Positions 51,793-61,199 of a DNA stretch of 64,000 bases are shown here, one piece after another. Origin of the DNA: Sphingomonas lycopersici. GTDB taxonomy: Bacteria > Pseudomonadota > Alphaproteobacteria > Sphingomonadales > Sphingomonadaceae. The notes beneath the pieces were generated by a model. The model had not been told where the DNA came from. It did no database searches and saw nothing but the letters and a program-made list of their open reading frames with translations. Made by a program: the position numbers and the translations under genes. The stretch covers positions 186,001 to 250,000 of the forward strand of contig NZ_JANFAU010000001.1 in assembly GCF_026130605.1 (NCBI RefSeq), in the 5' to 3' direction. Position 1 is the first letter of the stretch. The number at the start of each line of letters is the position of its first letter.

Positions 51793-53388
51793 GTGGAGGC
51801 GTTCGCCGAGTTGCTCGACGCGCTCACCTATACACGGTCGCGCAACGGCAAGCTGGCGCTGATCGCCGCCTATCTTCAGCGCACCCCCGACCCCGATCGC
51901 GGTTGGGCGCTGGCGGGGCTGACCAATTCGCTCGACTTTCCGGCGGTGAAGTCGGCGGTCATCCGCCAATTGGCGGTCGAGCGCGTCGATCCGGTGCTGT
52001 TCGCGCTGTCGCGCGATTATGTCGGCGACACCGCCGAAACGGTGAGCCTGTTGTGGCCCGCCCCGCCGCTCCCCGGCACGCCGCCGACCGTTGCGGAGGC
52101 GGTCGGGCTGCTTTCGGCGATGACGCGCGCGACGGTCTACGGCGCGCTGCCGGCATTGCTCGATCGGCTCGATGCCAACGGCCGCTACGCATTGCTCAAG
52201 CTCGCCACCGGCGCGATGCGCAACGGCGTATCGACGCGGCTGGCGAAGATCGCGTTCGCGCAGGCGTTCGACGTGCCGGTCACCGACGTCGAGGAATATT
52301 GGCACGGCCAGCACCCGCCCTATGCCGCGCTGTTCGACTGGGCGACCGGCCGCGCGCCGCCGCCGCATGCCGCCGGCGCGCCGCAGTTCAGGCCGTTCAT
52401 GCTCGCCCATCCGATCGGCGACACCGCGGTCGATCTCGATCTCTACGCGGTCGAGTGGAAATGGGACGGGATCCGCGCGCAGATCGTCCACGGCGACGAA
52501 ACGCGGATCTATTCGCGATCGGGCGACGATATCTCGCACAGCTTTCCCGAGCTGCTCGGCGCGCTCGATACGCCGGTGGTGCTCGACGGCGAATTGCTCG
52601 TGCGCGGCGCCTTCCAAGGCGGCGAGGAGGGCGGCGCGGCGAGCTTCAACGCGCTGCAGCAGCGGCTCAACCGCAAGACGGTGTCACGCAAGATGCTGGA
52701 GGAATCCTCCGCCTTCGTGCGCCTGTTCGACCTGCTGCTGATCGGCGACGAGGACCTGCGCCCGCTGCCGTGGCACGCGCGGCGCGCGCGGCTGGAGCAA
52801 TTCGCCGCCGGGCTCGACCCCGCGCGGTTCGATCTCAGCGCGATCGTTCCCGCGACCTCGATGGAGGCGCTCGCCGCGATCCGCGATCAGGCACGCGATC
52901 AGGCGATCGAGGGGGTGATGCTGAAGCGCCGCGACAGCCCCTATCTCGCGGGCCGGCCGATGGGGCTGTGGTACAAGTGGAAGCGCGATCCGCTGCTGGT
53001 CGATTGCGTGTTGATGTATGCGCAGCGCGGCAACGGCCGCCGGTCATCCTATTATTCCGATTTCACCTTCGGCTGCTGGAACGGAGACCCCGATGCCGGG
53101 GCGGAATTGCTGCCGGTGGGGAAATCCTATTCGGGCTTTACCGACGCCGAGCTGAAATGGCTCGATCACCACGTCCGCACGCATACGGTGAATCGCTTCG
53201 GCCCGGTGCGCGAAACCGATCGCAGCCTCGTGCTGGAGATCGCGTTCGATTCGATCCACGCGAGCAAGCGGCACAAATCCGGCCTCGCGATGCGTTTCCC
53301 GCGCATCCACCGCATCCGCGCCGACAAGCTCCCGCGCGAGGCGGACCGGATCGAGACGCTGCGCGCGCTCGTCGCGGCCGAACCGTAA
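51793..53388 (+). CDS. ATP-dependent DNA ligase (cisplatin-damage-response type)
   Basis: A 531-residue ligase with an N-terminal helical DNA-binding domain (about residues 1-200), a nucleotidyltransferase domain with the adenylated Lys223 in EWKWDGIRAQ, and motifs IYSRSGDD, VLDGELLV, FDLLLIG, EGVMLKRRDSPY and WYKWKRD, then an OB-fold. It seals nicks using ATP, probably in repair. The GTG start overlaps nothing and follows the exonuclease stop by one base. In many genomes a DEXH helicase and an endonuclease follow; here the next gene faces the other way. Confidence 0.92.
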   Translation: MEAFAELLDALTYTRSRNGKLALIAAYLQRTPDPDRGWALAGLTNSLDFPAVKSAVIRQLAVERVDPVLFALSRDYVGDTAETVSLLWPAPPLPGTPPTVAEAVGLLSAMTRATVYGALPALLDRLDANGRYALLKLATGAMRNGVSTRLAKIAFAQAFDVPVTDVEEYWHGQHPPYAALFDWATGRAPPPHAAGAPQFRPFMLAHPIGDTAVDLDLYAVEWKWDGIRAQIVHGDETRIYSRSGDDISHSFPELLGALDTPVVLDGELLVRGAFQGGEEGGAASFNALQQRLNRKTVSRKMLEESSAFVRLFDLLLIGDEDLRPLPWHARRARLEQFAAGLDPARFDLSAIVPATSMEALAAIRDQARDQAIEGVMLKRRDSPYLAGRPMGLWYKWKRDPLLVDCVLMYAQRGNGRRSSYYSDFTFGCWNGDPDAGAELLPVGKSYSGFTDAELKWLDHHVRTHTVNRFGPVRETDRSLVLEIAFDSIHASKRHKSGLAMRFPRIHRIRADKLPREADRIETLRALVAAEP

Positions 53389-53404
53389 CCCGGATCCCCG
53401 CGCG

Positions 53405-54622
53405 CTACTCGATCCACAAACTATGCGCGTCGATCCGCAGCTTGAGGATCAGCCGCGCCGCGGCGGCACGCATCGCGAGTTCCTGCGCGCGCGCTTCATT
53501 GGCCTGCCGATCGGCATAGAGACGATCGGCAAGGTCGATCGCCCCGCGCCGCTGGCCGAGCCCCGCCAGCGCCGCGCTTGCCTCGGCATGGCGTACCGAC
53601 TCGCGGCTCGCCAGCCACGCGACGTGGCGCGCGCGAAACTCCGCGACATCGGCAGCGGCATTGCCCGCAACGTCGCGCTCGACGATCACCTGTTCGGCAC
53701 GCGCCGCGCTTGCCTCCGCCGCCGCGCGATCGGCCAGAGCGCGGCGATGCCCGCCGCCGAGCGGCAACGCGACGAACAGGCCGGCGCCCTGCTCCTGCCC
53801 GCTGCGCTCGCTGAACAGCCGCACCCCGAGCGATGGATCGGCGATGCGATCGGCGCGCGCACGACGAGCGACCACCGACTGGCGCTCGGCGGTCCCCGCC
53901 GCCGCGGCGATCTCGTGGCTGCGCTCGACGATCAGCCGCTGCAATTGCAGCAGATCCTCGTTCGACGCCGAGGGCTCGCGCAGCGCGGGCGCCTCGGCCG
54001 GCAACGGCAGGTCGGGAAAGCGCGTCGCGAGCAGCGACCGCGCGCGATCGCGCGACGCCGCGGCGTCGCCCGCCTGTGCCTGCGCCAGCGCAAGGCTCGC
54101 CGCCGCCTGTTGCACGTCGAGCTCGGCCGCGTCGCGCAGCGCGGCGCGGCGCCGCGTCGCCGCGACCAGCGCCTGCTGGTTGGCGACCAGCGCCGCCGCA
54201 TTGCGGTGCAATTCGCTAGCCAGCACCCAATCGTACCACAAGGTCGCGAGCGTCAGCGCCGCCTGATGCCGCGCATCCTCCATCCGGTTCTGCGCGATAT
54301 CGACCCCGAGCGCCCCGGCGCGGCGATCGAGCGCCGCCTTGCCCGGCAGGCGGAACGCGCGGCTGACCGTTGCGTCATATTCGGCATAGCGCCCCTCGCG
54401 ATCGACCGTGCGACGCGAAACCGTGCCCTGCGCGGTGATCTCGTGCGGCCCGCGGCGCAACGCCTCGCTGTCCGCCCGCGCCGCATCGACCCGCGCGGTC
54501 GCGGCCTCGACCCCCGGATGCGCATCGAGCGCGCGCATCACCAGATCGTGCGGCGGCAGATCGCCGGTTTGCGCTTGCGCGGGGACGGCGGCGCCCGCCA
54601 CCAGCAGCCACGCCCATTTCAT
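53405..54622 (-). CDS. TolC-family outer-membrane efflux protein (CusC/CzcC-like)
   Basis: A 405-residue outer-membrane channel for the RND pump. A signal peptide (WLLVAGAAVPAQA) is followed by two OEP repeats of long amphipathic helices (LVMRALDAHPGVEAATARVD; VAGNAAADVAEFRARHVAWL). It is at the short end of the CzcC range. The ATG at 54622 overlaps the stop of the DUF3240-type gene. It is the last gene of the four-gene efflux operon and converges with the ligase gene 16 bases away, with no clear terminator between. Confidence 0.85.
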   Translation of the reverse strand: MKWAWLLVAGAAVPAQAQTGDLPPHDLVMRALDAHPGVEAATARVDAARADSEALRRGPHEITAQGTVSRRTVDREGRYAEYDATVSRAFRLPGKAALDRRAGALGVDIAQNRMEDARHQAALTLATLWYDWVLASELHRNAAALVANQQALVAATRRRAALRDAAELDVQQAAASLALAQAQAGDAAASRDRARSLLATRFPDLPLPAEAPALREPSASNEDLLQLQRLIVERSHEIAAAAGTAERQSVVARRARADRIADPSLGVRLFSERSGQEQGAGLFVALPLGGGHRRALADRAAAEASAARAEQVIVERDVAGNAAADVAEFRARHVAWLASRESVRHAEASAALAGLGQRRGAIDLADRLYADRQANEARAQELAMRAAAARLILKLRIDAHSLWIE

Positions 54623-54918
54623 GCCACCCGCCCCCCGTCCGTGATCGCGACCGTCCGCCAGCGAAACGGCAGCCGCCGCCGCACCTGCGTCGCCGCCGCC
54701 AGCGCTTCCTCGACCCGCGCGGCGGCGAGCTCCACCTCCACCGCGACGCGCGCGAGCGTCCCGGCGACGCGCTCGCCGGTCGCCGCATCGTCGAAATCGC
54801 GGCCGAGCACGGCCTCGCGCCGCTGGTGGACCGGCAGGTGCAGGCAATCGCGCAACGCCGCGGCGATCGCCTCGCCGTCATGCGCGCCGCAGAACAGGGT
54901 CAGCACCACGCGGCTCAT
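54619..54918 (-). CDS. Small DUF3240-type protein of metal efflux operons
   Basis: A 99-residue soluble protein (starts MSRVVLTLFCGAH, ends AITDGGRVA). Length, beta-alpha-beta pattern and position between the RND pump and the outer-membrane channel fit the DUF3240 family found in heavy-metal efflux operons. The fold resembles PII/CutA-like small proteins, so a regulatory or metal-sensing role is possible. Both ends overlap neighbours by ATGA. The family assignment is from memory of similar operons and is moderately sure. Confidence 0.68.
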   Translation of the reverse strand: MSRVVLTLFCGAHDGEAIAAALRDCLHLPVHQRREAVLGRDFDDAATGERVAGTLARVAVEVELAAARVEEALAAATQVRRRLPFRWRTVAITDGGRVA

Positions 54919-57900
54919 GCGGCGGACCTTTCGCCGAAACGCTCATAGAGGATCGGGAGCAGCACCAGCGTCAGCAAGGTCGAGGTGACGAGCCCGCCGA
55001 TCACCACGATCGCGAGCGGCTTCTGGATCTCGGAGCCCGGCCCGGTCGCGAACAGCAGCGGCACCAGCCCGAAGGCGGTGATGCACGCGGTCATCATCAC
55101 CGGGCGTAGCCGTCGCTCGGCCCCGCTGCGCACCGCCTCGGCCATCGGCAGCCCATCTTCGCGGAGCTGGCGAAAATAGGCGACCAGCACCAGCCCGTTG
55201 AGCACCGCGATGCCAAGCAAGGCGATGAACCCGACCGATGCGGGCACCGACAGATATTCCCCCGTCAGCCACAAGGCGATGATCCCGCCCACCGCGGCAA
55301 ACGGAATATTGGCGAGGATCAGCAGCGACCCGCGCAGCGACTTGAGCGTGAGATAGAGCACGAGGAAGATCAGCAGCAGCGCCACCGGGATCACCAGCAT
55401 CAGCCGCGCCGCGGCGCGCTGCTGGTTCTCGAACTGCCCGCCCCATTCGAGCCGATAGCCCGGCGGCAGCGCGATCTGTGCCGCGACCTTGGCTCTGGCA
55501 TCGTCGACATAGCCGACGAGATCGCGCCCCGAGACGAACGCCTGCACCAAGGCATAACGCGAGCCGCTTTCGTGATCGAGCCGGATCGGCCCGGCGGTCT
55601 TTTCGATCCGCGCGAGATCGCTGACCCGCGCCAGCTCGCCCGTCGGGGTGGTGAGCTGGAGATCGGCGAAGCGCGTCGCATCCTCGCGCGCGCCGTCGTC
55701 GCTGCGGATCATCACCGGGATGCGCTTCTGCCCCTCGTTGACGATACCGGCGGGAAGCCCCTCGAGCTGCGCGCGCAACATATCCTCGAACTGGTCGACC
55801 GGCATTCCCGCGCGCCCGGCGGCGGCGCGGTCGATATCGAGCTGGAGATAGTCGATCGTCTCGTTGGCGACGGTCAGCACCTCGGCCGCACCGCGGGTCG
55901 ATTGCAGCATGCGCTGCACCTTGCCGGCGAGATCGGCGAGCGTGGCGAGATCGGGGCCGAAGATCTTGACCGCCAGATCGCCGCGCGCGCCGGTCAGCAT
56001 CTCGGCGACGCGCATCTCGATCGGCTGGGTGAAGCTGGGATCGAACCCCGGCATCCCGTCCAGCACCTTGCGCATTTCAGCGACGACGAACGCGCGGTCG
56101 CCGCGCCATTCGGCCGAAGGTTTGAGCGTGACGAACAGGTCGGTTTCGTTGAGCCCCATGGGATCGAGACCGATCTCGTCGGTGCCGGTGCGCGAGATCA
56201 CCCCGGTGACTTCGGGCACCTGCCTCATCAGCTCCTGCTCGACGCGGGTGGTGAGCGCCTGCGAACGATCGAGCCCGACGCTGGGCAGCTTGGCAATCTG
56301 GATCACCACCGCGCCCTCGTCCATCGTCGGCATGAAGGTCTTGCCGACCGCGCCGTAAGCGAGCCCCGCCAGCACCAGCGCCGCCCCCGCCAGCCCATAG
56401 ACCAGCTTCTTGCGCGCGAAGGCGCCTTCGAGCAGCGCGGCATAGCGTGGGCCGAGCTGGCGCATGATCCACGGCTCGGCATGATGCCCGCTCCTGAGCC
56501 CGAACGAGGCGAGCACCGGCACAAGGGTCAGCGCAAGCAGCAGCGATCCGGCGAGCGCGAACATGATCGTCAGCGCGACGGGGGCGAACATCTTGCCTTC
56601 CAACCCCTGCAGCGACAGCAACGGCAGGAAGACCAGTGCGATGATGACCAGCCCGGCCGACACCGGCACGATCACCTCGGCGGTGGCGCGGAACACGATG
56701 TTGAGCCGCGGCGCGGCCTCGTCCTTCGCATGATTGAGCCGGTCGACGACATTCTCGACCACCACCACCGCGCCGTCGACCAGCATGCCGATCGCGATCG
56801 CCAGCCCGCCGAGGCTCATCAGATTGGCCGACAGCCCCATCGCGCGCATGAACAGGAAGGTGGTGAGCGCCGCCATCGGCAAGGTCGCGGCGACGATCGC
56901 CGCCGCGCGCCAATCGCCGAGGAACAGGATGAGCAGGACGACGACGAGCAATGTCGCCTCGATCAGCGCCTTCTGCACCGTATGCACCGCGCGGCCGATC
57001 AGATCGGAGCGATCGTAGAAGACGGTGAGCGTCGTCCCCCGCGGCATCGCCTTCTGTAATTCGGCGACGCGCGCCTGGATGCCGTCGACAACCAGCCGCG
57101 CGTCGGCGCCGCGCAGCGCGATGACCAGCCCCTGCACCGCCTCGCCCTTGCCGTGCGCGGTCACCCCGCCGTACCGGGTGAGCGACCCCGCCCCGACGCT
57201 AGCGACATCGCCGACCCGCACGATCCGCCCTTCGCGCGCGACGACCGCCATCTGCTCGATATCGCGCGCGTCGCGGATCGCGCCGACCGCGCGGACGATC
57301 AGCGCCTCCTCGCCCGCCGCGATCCGCCCCGCCCCGTCGTTGCGGTTGCCGCGCTCGATCGCGGTCTTGAGATCGTCGACCGACAGCCGCGCGGCGGCGA
57401 GCGCGACGGCATCGGGGCGCACCTCATAGGTGCGGACATGCCCGCCCAATGCGTTGACATCGGCGACGCCGGGGACGGTGCGCAGCGCCGGGCGGATCGT
57501 CCAGTCGAGCAATTCGCGCTTCTCGGCGAGCGACAGCGGCCCGTCGATCGTGAACATGAACACGTCGGACAGCGGGGTGGAGATCGGCGCCATTCCGCCC
57601 TCCACGCCGCGCGGCATCTCCGCCATCACCCCGGAGAGGCGCTCGCCGACCTGCTGGCGCGCCCAATAGATGTCGGTGCCGTCGGTGAAGTCGATCGTGA
57701 TGTCGGCGATCGCATATTTGGCGGTCGAGCGGAGCATCGCCTGATTGGGCAGCCCGAGCATCTCCTGCTCGAGCGGCGCGATCACCCGCGTCTCGACCTC
57801 CTCGGGGGTCATGCCCGGGGCCTTGAGGATGATCTTGACCTGGGTCTGCGCGATATTGGGATAGGCGTCGACCGGCAATGTCGCATAGGCCCAGGCGCCG

Positions 57901-57977
57901 AGCCCCGCGACGACCAGCGTCAGCGCCAGCACGAACAGCCGGTAGGACAGCGACCAGGCGACCAAAGCGCGGAACAT
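54915..57977 (-). CDS. CzcA/CusA-type RND efflux pump
   Basis: A 1020-residue inner-membrane RND pump of the heavy-metal-efflux class, with 12 helices and two large periplasmic loops. It exports substrate using the proton gradient together with the adaptor and channel of the operon. TM4 reads LAIAIGMLVDGAVVVVENVV. The Asp of CzcA-type DFGxxxD is missing, and the CusA methionine position after the MDEG motif is Gln (MDEGAVVIQIAKLP). It therefore fits neither the classic Co/Zn/Cd nor the Cu/Ag site, and the metal is uncertain. The start shares one base with the adaptor stop (TGATG). Confidence 0.9.
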   Translation of the reverse strand: MFRALVAWSLSYRLFVLALTLVVAGLGAWAYATLPVDAYPNIAQTQVKIILKAPGMTPEEVETRVIAPLEQEMLGLPNQAMLRSTAKYAIADITIDFTDGTDIYWARQQVGERLSGVMAEMPRGVEGGMAPISTPLSDVFMFTIDGPLSLAEKRELLDWTIRPALRTVPGVADVNALGGHVRTYEVRPDAVALAAARLSVDDLKTAIERGNRNDGAGRIAAGEEALIVRAVGAIRDARDIEQMAVVAREGRIVRVGDVASVGAGSLTRYGGVTAHGKGEAVQGLVIALRGADARLVVDGIQARVAELQKAMPRGTTLTVFYDRSDLIGRAVHTVQKALIEATLLVVVLLILFLGDWRAAAIVAATLPMAALTTFLFMRAMGLSANLMSLGGLAIAIGMLVDGAVVVVENVVDRLNHAKDEAAPRLNIVFRATAEVIVPVSAGLVIIALVFLPLLSLQGLEGKMFAPVALTIMFALAGSLLLALTLVPVLASFGLRSGHHAEPWIMRQLGPRYAALLEGAFARKKLVYGLAGAALVLAGLAYGAVGKTFMPTMDEGAVVIQIAKLPSVGLDRSQALTTRVEQELMRQVPEVTGVISRTGTDEIGLDPMGLNETDLFVTLKPSAEWRGDRAFVVAEMRKVLDGMPGFDPSFTQPIEMRVAEMLTGARGDLAVKIFGPDLATLADLAGKVQRMLQSTRGAAEVLTVANETIDYLQLDIDRAAAGRAGMPVDQFEDMLRAQLEGLPAGIVNEGQKRIPVMIRSDDGAREDATRFADLQLTTPTGELARVSDLARIEKTAGPIRLDHESGSRYALVQAFVSGRDLVGYVDDARAKVAAQIALPPGYRLEWGGQFENQQRAAARLMLVIPVALLLIFLVLYLTLKSLRGSLLILANIPFAAVGGIIALWLTGEYLSVPASVGFIALLGIAVLNGLVLVAYFRQLREDGLPMAEAVRSGAERRLRPVMMTACITAFGLVPLLFATGPGSEIQKPLAIVVIGGLVTSTLLTLVLLPILYERFGERSAA

Positions 57978-59062
57978 CAGTCGTGCCCCGCGATCGACTT
58001 GAGCTCGCTCATCCCGGCGACCGCGATCTGCTCGCCCGCGCGCAGCCCGTCGCGGATCACGATCCGGCCGTCGGCGCGGTCGCCGGTCTGCACCGCGCGC
58101 ACGGCGACGCTTTTGCCGGCGCGGACGAAGACGCTCGGCTTGCCCTTCACCTCGACCACCGCGCGCGCCGGCACCGCGATCGCACCCGCCGGCGCGGGGG
58201 CGAAGAGCGTCGCGGGCAGCGCCCGCCCCGATACCACCCCGGCGCCCGCCGGCACCCGCGCGCGCAGCGTCGCCGAGCGCGTCTCGGGATCGAGCGCGTG
58301 GCCGACGCTGGTCACCTCGCCCCGCACGTCGCCGGGCAGCCGCACCGTCATGCCGGGGCGGACCTGTCCCAGCAGCCGTTCGGGAAGCTGCGCGGTCAGT
58401 TCGTAGCGGCTGGTCGCGTCGATCACATAGGCCGAGGTCGCCTCACTGACCGGGCTGCCGGTCTGGATCGTCGCCTTGGTCACCTTGCCCGCGATCGGCG
58501 CGGTGAGCGTATAGCTGCCGCTCGCCGGCGCCCCGTTGACCAGCCGCACGGTGCGCCGCCGCTCGCTCAACTCGGCCTCCGCCTCGCGCAATGCGGCGCG
58601 CGCCTCGTCGGCGCGCGCGCCCGCGATCACGCCTTCGCGCGCAAGCTGCCCGAGCCGGCGATCGCTGGCGCGCGCCACCGCGACGCGCGCCGACGCCTGC
58701 TCGATCCCCGCCGCCAGCGTGATCATCTCGCGCGCGGCGATCACCGCGAGCGGCTGGCCCTGACGGACGCTATCGCCCTCCACCACCAGGGTCCGGGTGA
58801 CGACGCCGGGGATCACCGCGGCGACCGCGACGCGCGCATTGGGCGGCGGCGCGAGCGTCGCCGGGACGGTGGCGATCGGCAGGTCGCTCACGCGCTCGAC
58901 CGGGGCGAAGCGGATGCCGAGCCGCGTCATCTCCGCCGCCGACAGCGCCGACAGCCCCGCCGGCGCGGGCGCCGCCGCATTCCCCGCGCCGCTTTCGCCG
59001 CCCGAACAGGCGGAGAGGCTGCCGAGCAGCGCCAGCAACGCCAGATGCCGGTTGCGAGCCAT
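57977..59062 (-). CDS. RND periplasmic adaptor lipoprotein
   Basis: A 361-residue membrane-fusion protein that links pump and channel. The lipobox LSAC (Cys19) predicts a lipid anchor. The biotinyl-lipoyl-like halves flank a short helical hairpin (residues about 110-170), and GSYTLTAPIAGKVTKATIQT and the beta-barrel and membrane-proximal domains follow. No Met- or His-rich metal-binding extension is visible, unlike CusB or CzcB. First gene of the operon, divergent from the response regulator. Confidence 0.88.
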   Translation of the reverse strand: MARNRHLALLALLGSLSACSGGESGAGNAAAPAPAGLSALSAAEMTRLGIRFAPVERVSDLPIATVPATLAPPPNARVAVAAVIPGVVTRTLVVEGDSVRQGQPLAVIAAREMITLAAGIEQASARVAVARASDRRLGQLAREGVIAGARADEARAALREAEAELSERRRTVRLVNGAPASGSYTLTAPIAGKVTKATIQTGSPVSEATSAYVIDATSRYELTAQLPERLLGQVRPGMTVRLPGDVRGEVTSVGHALDPETRSATLRARVPAGAGVVSGRALPATLFAPAPAGAIAVPARAVVEVKGKPSVFVRAGKSVAVRAVQTGDRADGRIVIRDGLRAGEQIAVAGMSELKSIAGHD

Positions 59063-59113
59063 GACCGTTTCCCCCGGATTTCGTGTCCTCGGGGCGCCGA
59101 CTAGCTTCGCAAA

Positions 59114-59133
59114 CTGTCAGAATCCTGTCAGAA
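59114..59133 (+). promoter_or_regulatory. Direct repeats, probable response-regulator site
   Basis: CTGTCAGAA occurs at 59114-59122 and again at 59125-59133, an 11-base period. Tandem direct repeats with about one helical turn are typical OmpR/PhoB-family targets. The site lies 8 bases before the regulator ATG and 51 bases before the efflux operon start, so it may serve one or both. Confidence 0.6.
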
Positions 59134-59141
59134 AACCGCCA

Positions 59142-59795
59142 ATGCGAATCCTGCTGGTGGAAGACGAGGCCGAACTGGCGGCGCGCGTGACGGCCAATCT
59201 GACGCGTCACGGCATGACGTGCGAATCGCTCGACAACGGCGAGGATGCGCTCGATTTCGCGAGCGACGGGTTCAGCGTGCTGGTGATCGACGTCGGATTG
59301 CCGGGGATGTCGGGGATCGAGCTGGTGCGGGCGTTGCGCGCGCGCGCAATCGCCACCCCGATCCTGATCCTCACCGCGCGCAGCAGCTGGAAGGAAAAGG
59401 TCGAGGGGCTCAACGCGGGCGCCGACGACTTCATCGTCAAGCCGGTGCGCACCGAGGAACTGGTCGCGCGGCTCCACGCGCTGGCGCGCCGCGCGGCGGG
59501 GCATAGCGCGACGCGCGTCGCCGCCGGCCGGGTCGCGATCGACACCGCCACCAGCGAGGCGTGGCTCGACGATACGCCGCTCGCGCTGACCGCCACCGAG
59601 TTCCGCCTGCTCCAACTGCTGCTCTACAGCGCCGGGCGGACGCTGACGCGGCAGAGCATCCTCGACAATCTCTATCAGCTCCACAGCGAGCGCGACGAAA
59701 ATGCGATCGAAGTGCTCGTCGGCCGGCTGCGCCGCAAGATCGGGCGCGAGCATGTCGTCACGGTGCGCGGGCTCGGCTATCGGTTCGCGGCATGA
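59142..59795 (+). CDS. OmpR-family response regulator
   Basis: A 217-residue response regulator with a receiver domain (MRILLVEDEAE; acceptor Asp50 in VIDVGLPGMSG; Lys in DDFIVKPVR) and a winged-helix output domain (LALTATEFRLLQLLL; RRKIGREHVVTVRGLGYRF). The gene is divergent from the RND operon and coupled to a sensor kinase by ATGA, the arrangement of CusRS/CzcRS-type metal sensing. The ATG at 59142 starts exactly at the receiver domain; the open frame upstream overlaps the promoter repeats. Confidence 0.9.
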   Translation: MRILLVEDEAELAARVTANLTRHGMTCESLDNGEDALDFASDGFSVLVIDVGLPGMSGIELVRALRARAIATPILILTARSSWKEKVEGLNAGADDFIVKPVRTEELVARLHALARRAAGHSATRVAAGRVAIDTATSEAWLDDTPLALTATEFRLLQLLLYSAGRTLTRQSILDNLYQLHSERDENAIEVLVGRLRRKIGREHVVTVRGLGYRFAA

Positions 59796-61105
59796 GCGAG
59801 GGGTGGCGCAACAGCCTGCGTTTCCGGCTGATCGTCGGATCGGCGGTGGGGGTGATCCTGGCGGTGCTGCTCGCCGGCTTGTTCATCGGCAATCTCTACC
59901 GCGTCCACACCACCGATCGCTTTCAGAGCGAGCTGGATCACCACCTCGGCGAATTGCGCGCGCTGATCGCGATCGACGCGCAGGGCCGACCGCGCGTCAC
60001 GCAGCCCTTGTCCGATCCGCAGTTCAACCTCGCGCGTTCCGGGCTCTACTGGCAGATCGACGGCAGCGGCGCGCGGCTGCGCTCCCCGTCGCTGGCCGGG
60101 GATCTCTCGATCGTCCCCGCGACCGACGACGGCTGGAAAAGCGGCCGCGTCGCGCGCGAGGCGGTGCGGATGCGCAGCATGCACACGCGCGTCGCGGGGC
60201 GCCCGCTTACCCTCAGCATCGCCTCGAGCCAGCAATTGCTCGACGAACAGGTCGCGCGCTTCCACAAGGATCTCATCCTGTCGATGACCGCAGTCGGGCT
60301 GCTTTTGCTCGCGGGGGCGGCGGCGCTGGTCCGTTTCGGGCTGACACCGGTGCGGCGGCTCGGCGAGGATGTGGCGCGCCTGCGCAATGGCGAGACCGAG
60401 CGGCTCGATCCGCACGTCCCCAGCGAATTCATGCCGATCGTCGGGCGGTTCAACGCCTTGCTCGACGGACAGGCGCAGCTCATCACCCGCGCGCGCACCG
60501 AATCCGGCAATCTGGCGCACAACCTGCGCACCCCGCTCGCGCTGATCATCGACGAGGCCGAGCAGCTCCGCCTGACGGGGAACGCCGGCGCCAGCGAATT
60601 CCTGCTCAAGCGCTGCGCGGTGATGCAGCGCCAGATCGACTATCATCTCGCGCGCGCCGCCGCCGCCGGGACGCGCGGCGCGGGCACGCTCACCGAGGTC
60701 CGCCCGCTGCTCGCGCAAATCGTCGAGGCGCTGCAGCGCCTCCACGCCGATCGCAAGATCGCGGTGGAGATCGCGGTGCCCGCCGGACTGCGCCTTCCGT
60801 GCGATCCCGGCGATCTCGCCGAGATCCTTTCCAACCTGATCGACAATGCCTTCAAATGGGCGAACCGGCGCATCACCATCACCGGCGCGCCCGACGGCAT
60901 CGAGATCGGCGACGACGGCCCGGGCATCCCGGCCGATCAGCGCGAGGCGGTCCTGGCGGTGGGCAAAAGGCTGGATCCGGATACGCCCGGCACCGGGCTG
61001 GGCCTGGCCGCGGCCGCCGATCTGCTGCGTTTCTACGGCGGCCGGCTGTTGCTGCGCGACCGCGACGGCGGCGGTTTGCGCGCCGCGGCGCACTTCGCCC
61101 CATAG
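59792..61105 (+). CDS. Sensor histidine kinase
   Basis: A 437-residue membrane kinase. TM1 spans about residues 12-34 and TM2 about 161-181, with a periplasmic sensor loop between. A HAMP segment follows, then the H-box with His243 in NLAHNLRTPLAL, N-box NLIDNAFKWA, and G-boxes GDDGPGIP and GTGLGLA. It phosphorylates the adjacent response regulator and probably controls the efflux operon. The periplasmic loop has His and Asp residues but no clear known metal site. ATGA overlap with the regulator gene. Confidence 0.88.
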   Translation: MSEGWRNSLRFRLIVGSAVGVILAVLLAGLFIGNLYRVHTTDRFQSELDHHLGELRALIAIDAQGRPRVTQPLSDPQFNLARSGLYWQIDGSGARLRSPSLAGDLSIVPATDDGWKSGRVAREAVRMRSMHTRVAGRPLTLSIASSQQLLDEQVARFHKDLILSMTAVGLLLLAGAAALVRFGLTPVRRLGEDVARLRNGETERLDPHVPSEFMPIVGRFNALLDGQAQLITRARTESGNLAHNLRTPLALIIDEAEQLRLTGNAGASEFLLKRCAVMQRQIDYHLARAAAAGTRGAGTLTEVRPLLAQIVEALQRLHADRKIAVEIAVPAGLRLPCDPGDLAEILSNLIDNAFKWANRRITITGAPDGIEIGDDGPGIPADQREAVLAVGKRLDPDTPGTGLGLAAAADLLRFYGGRLLLRDRDGGGLRAAAHFAP

Positions 61106-61199
61106 CAGCCTGATCACCGGCCACGGCACGAAGCTGGCGTCGAGCGCCCGAACGCGACACTATGCGCGCATGATCCGTCGCCCCAGTCTGGAGACCGTT

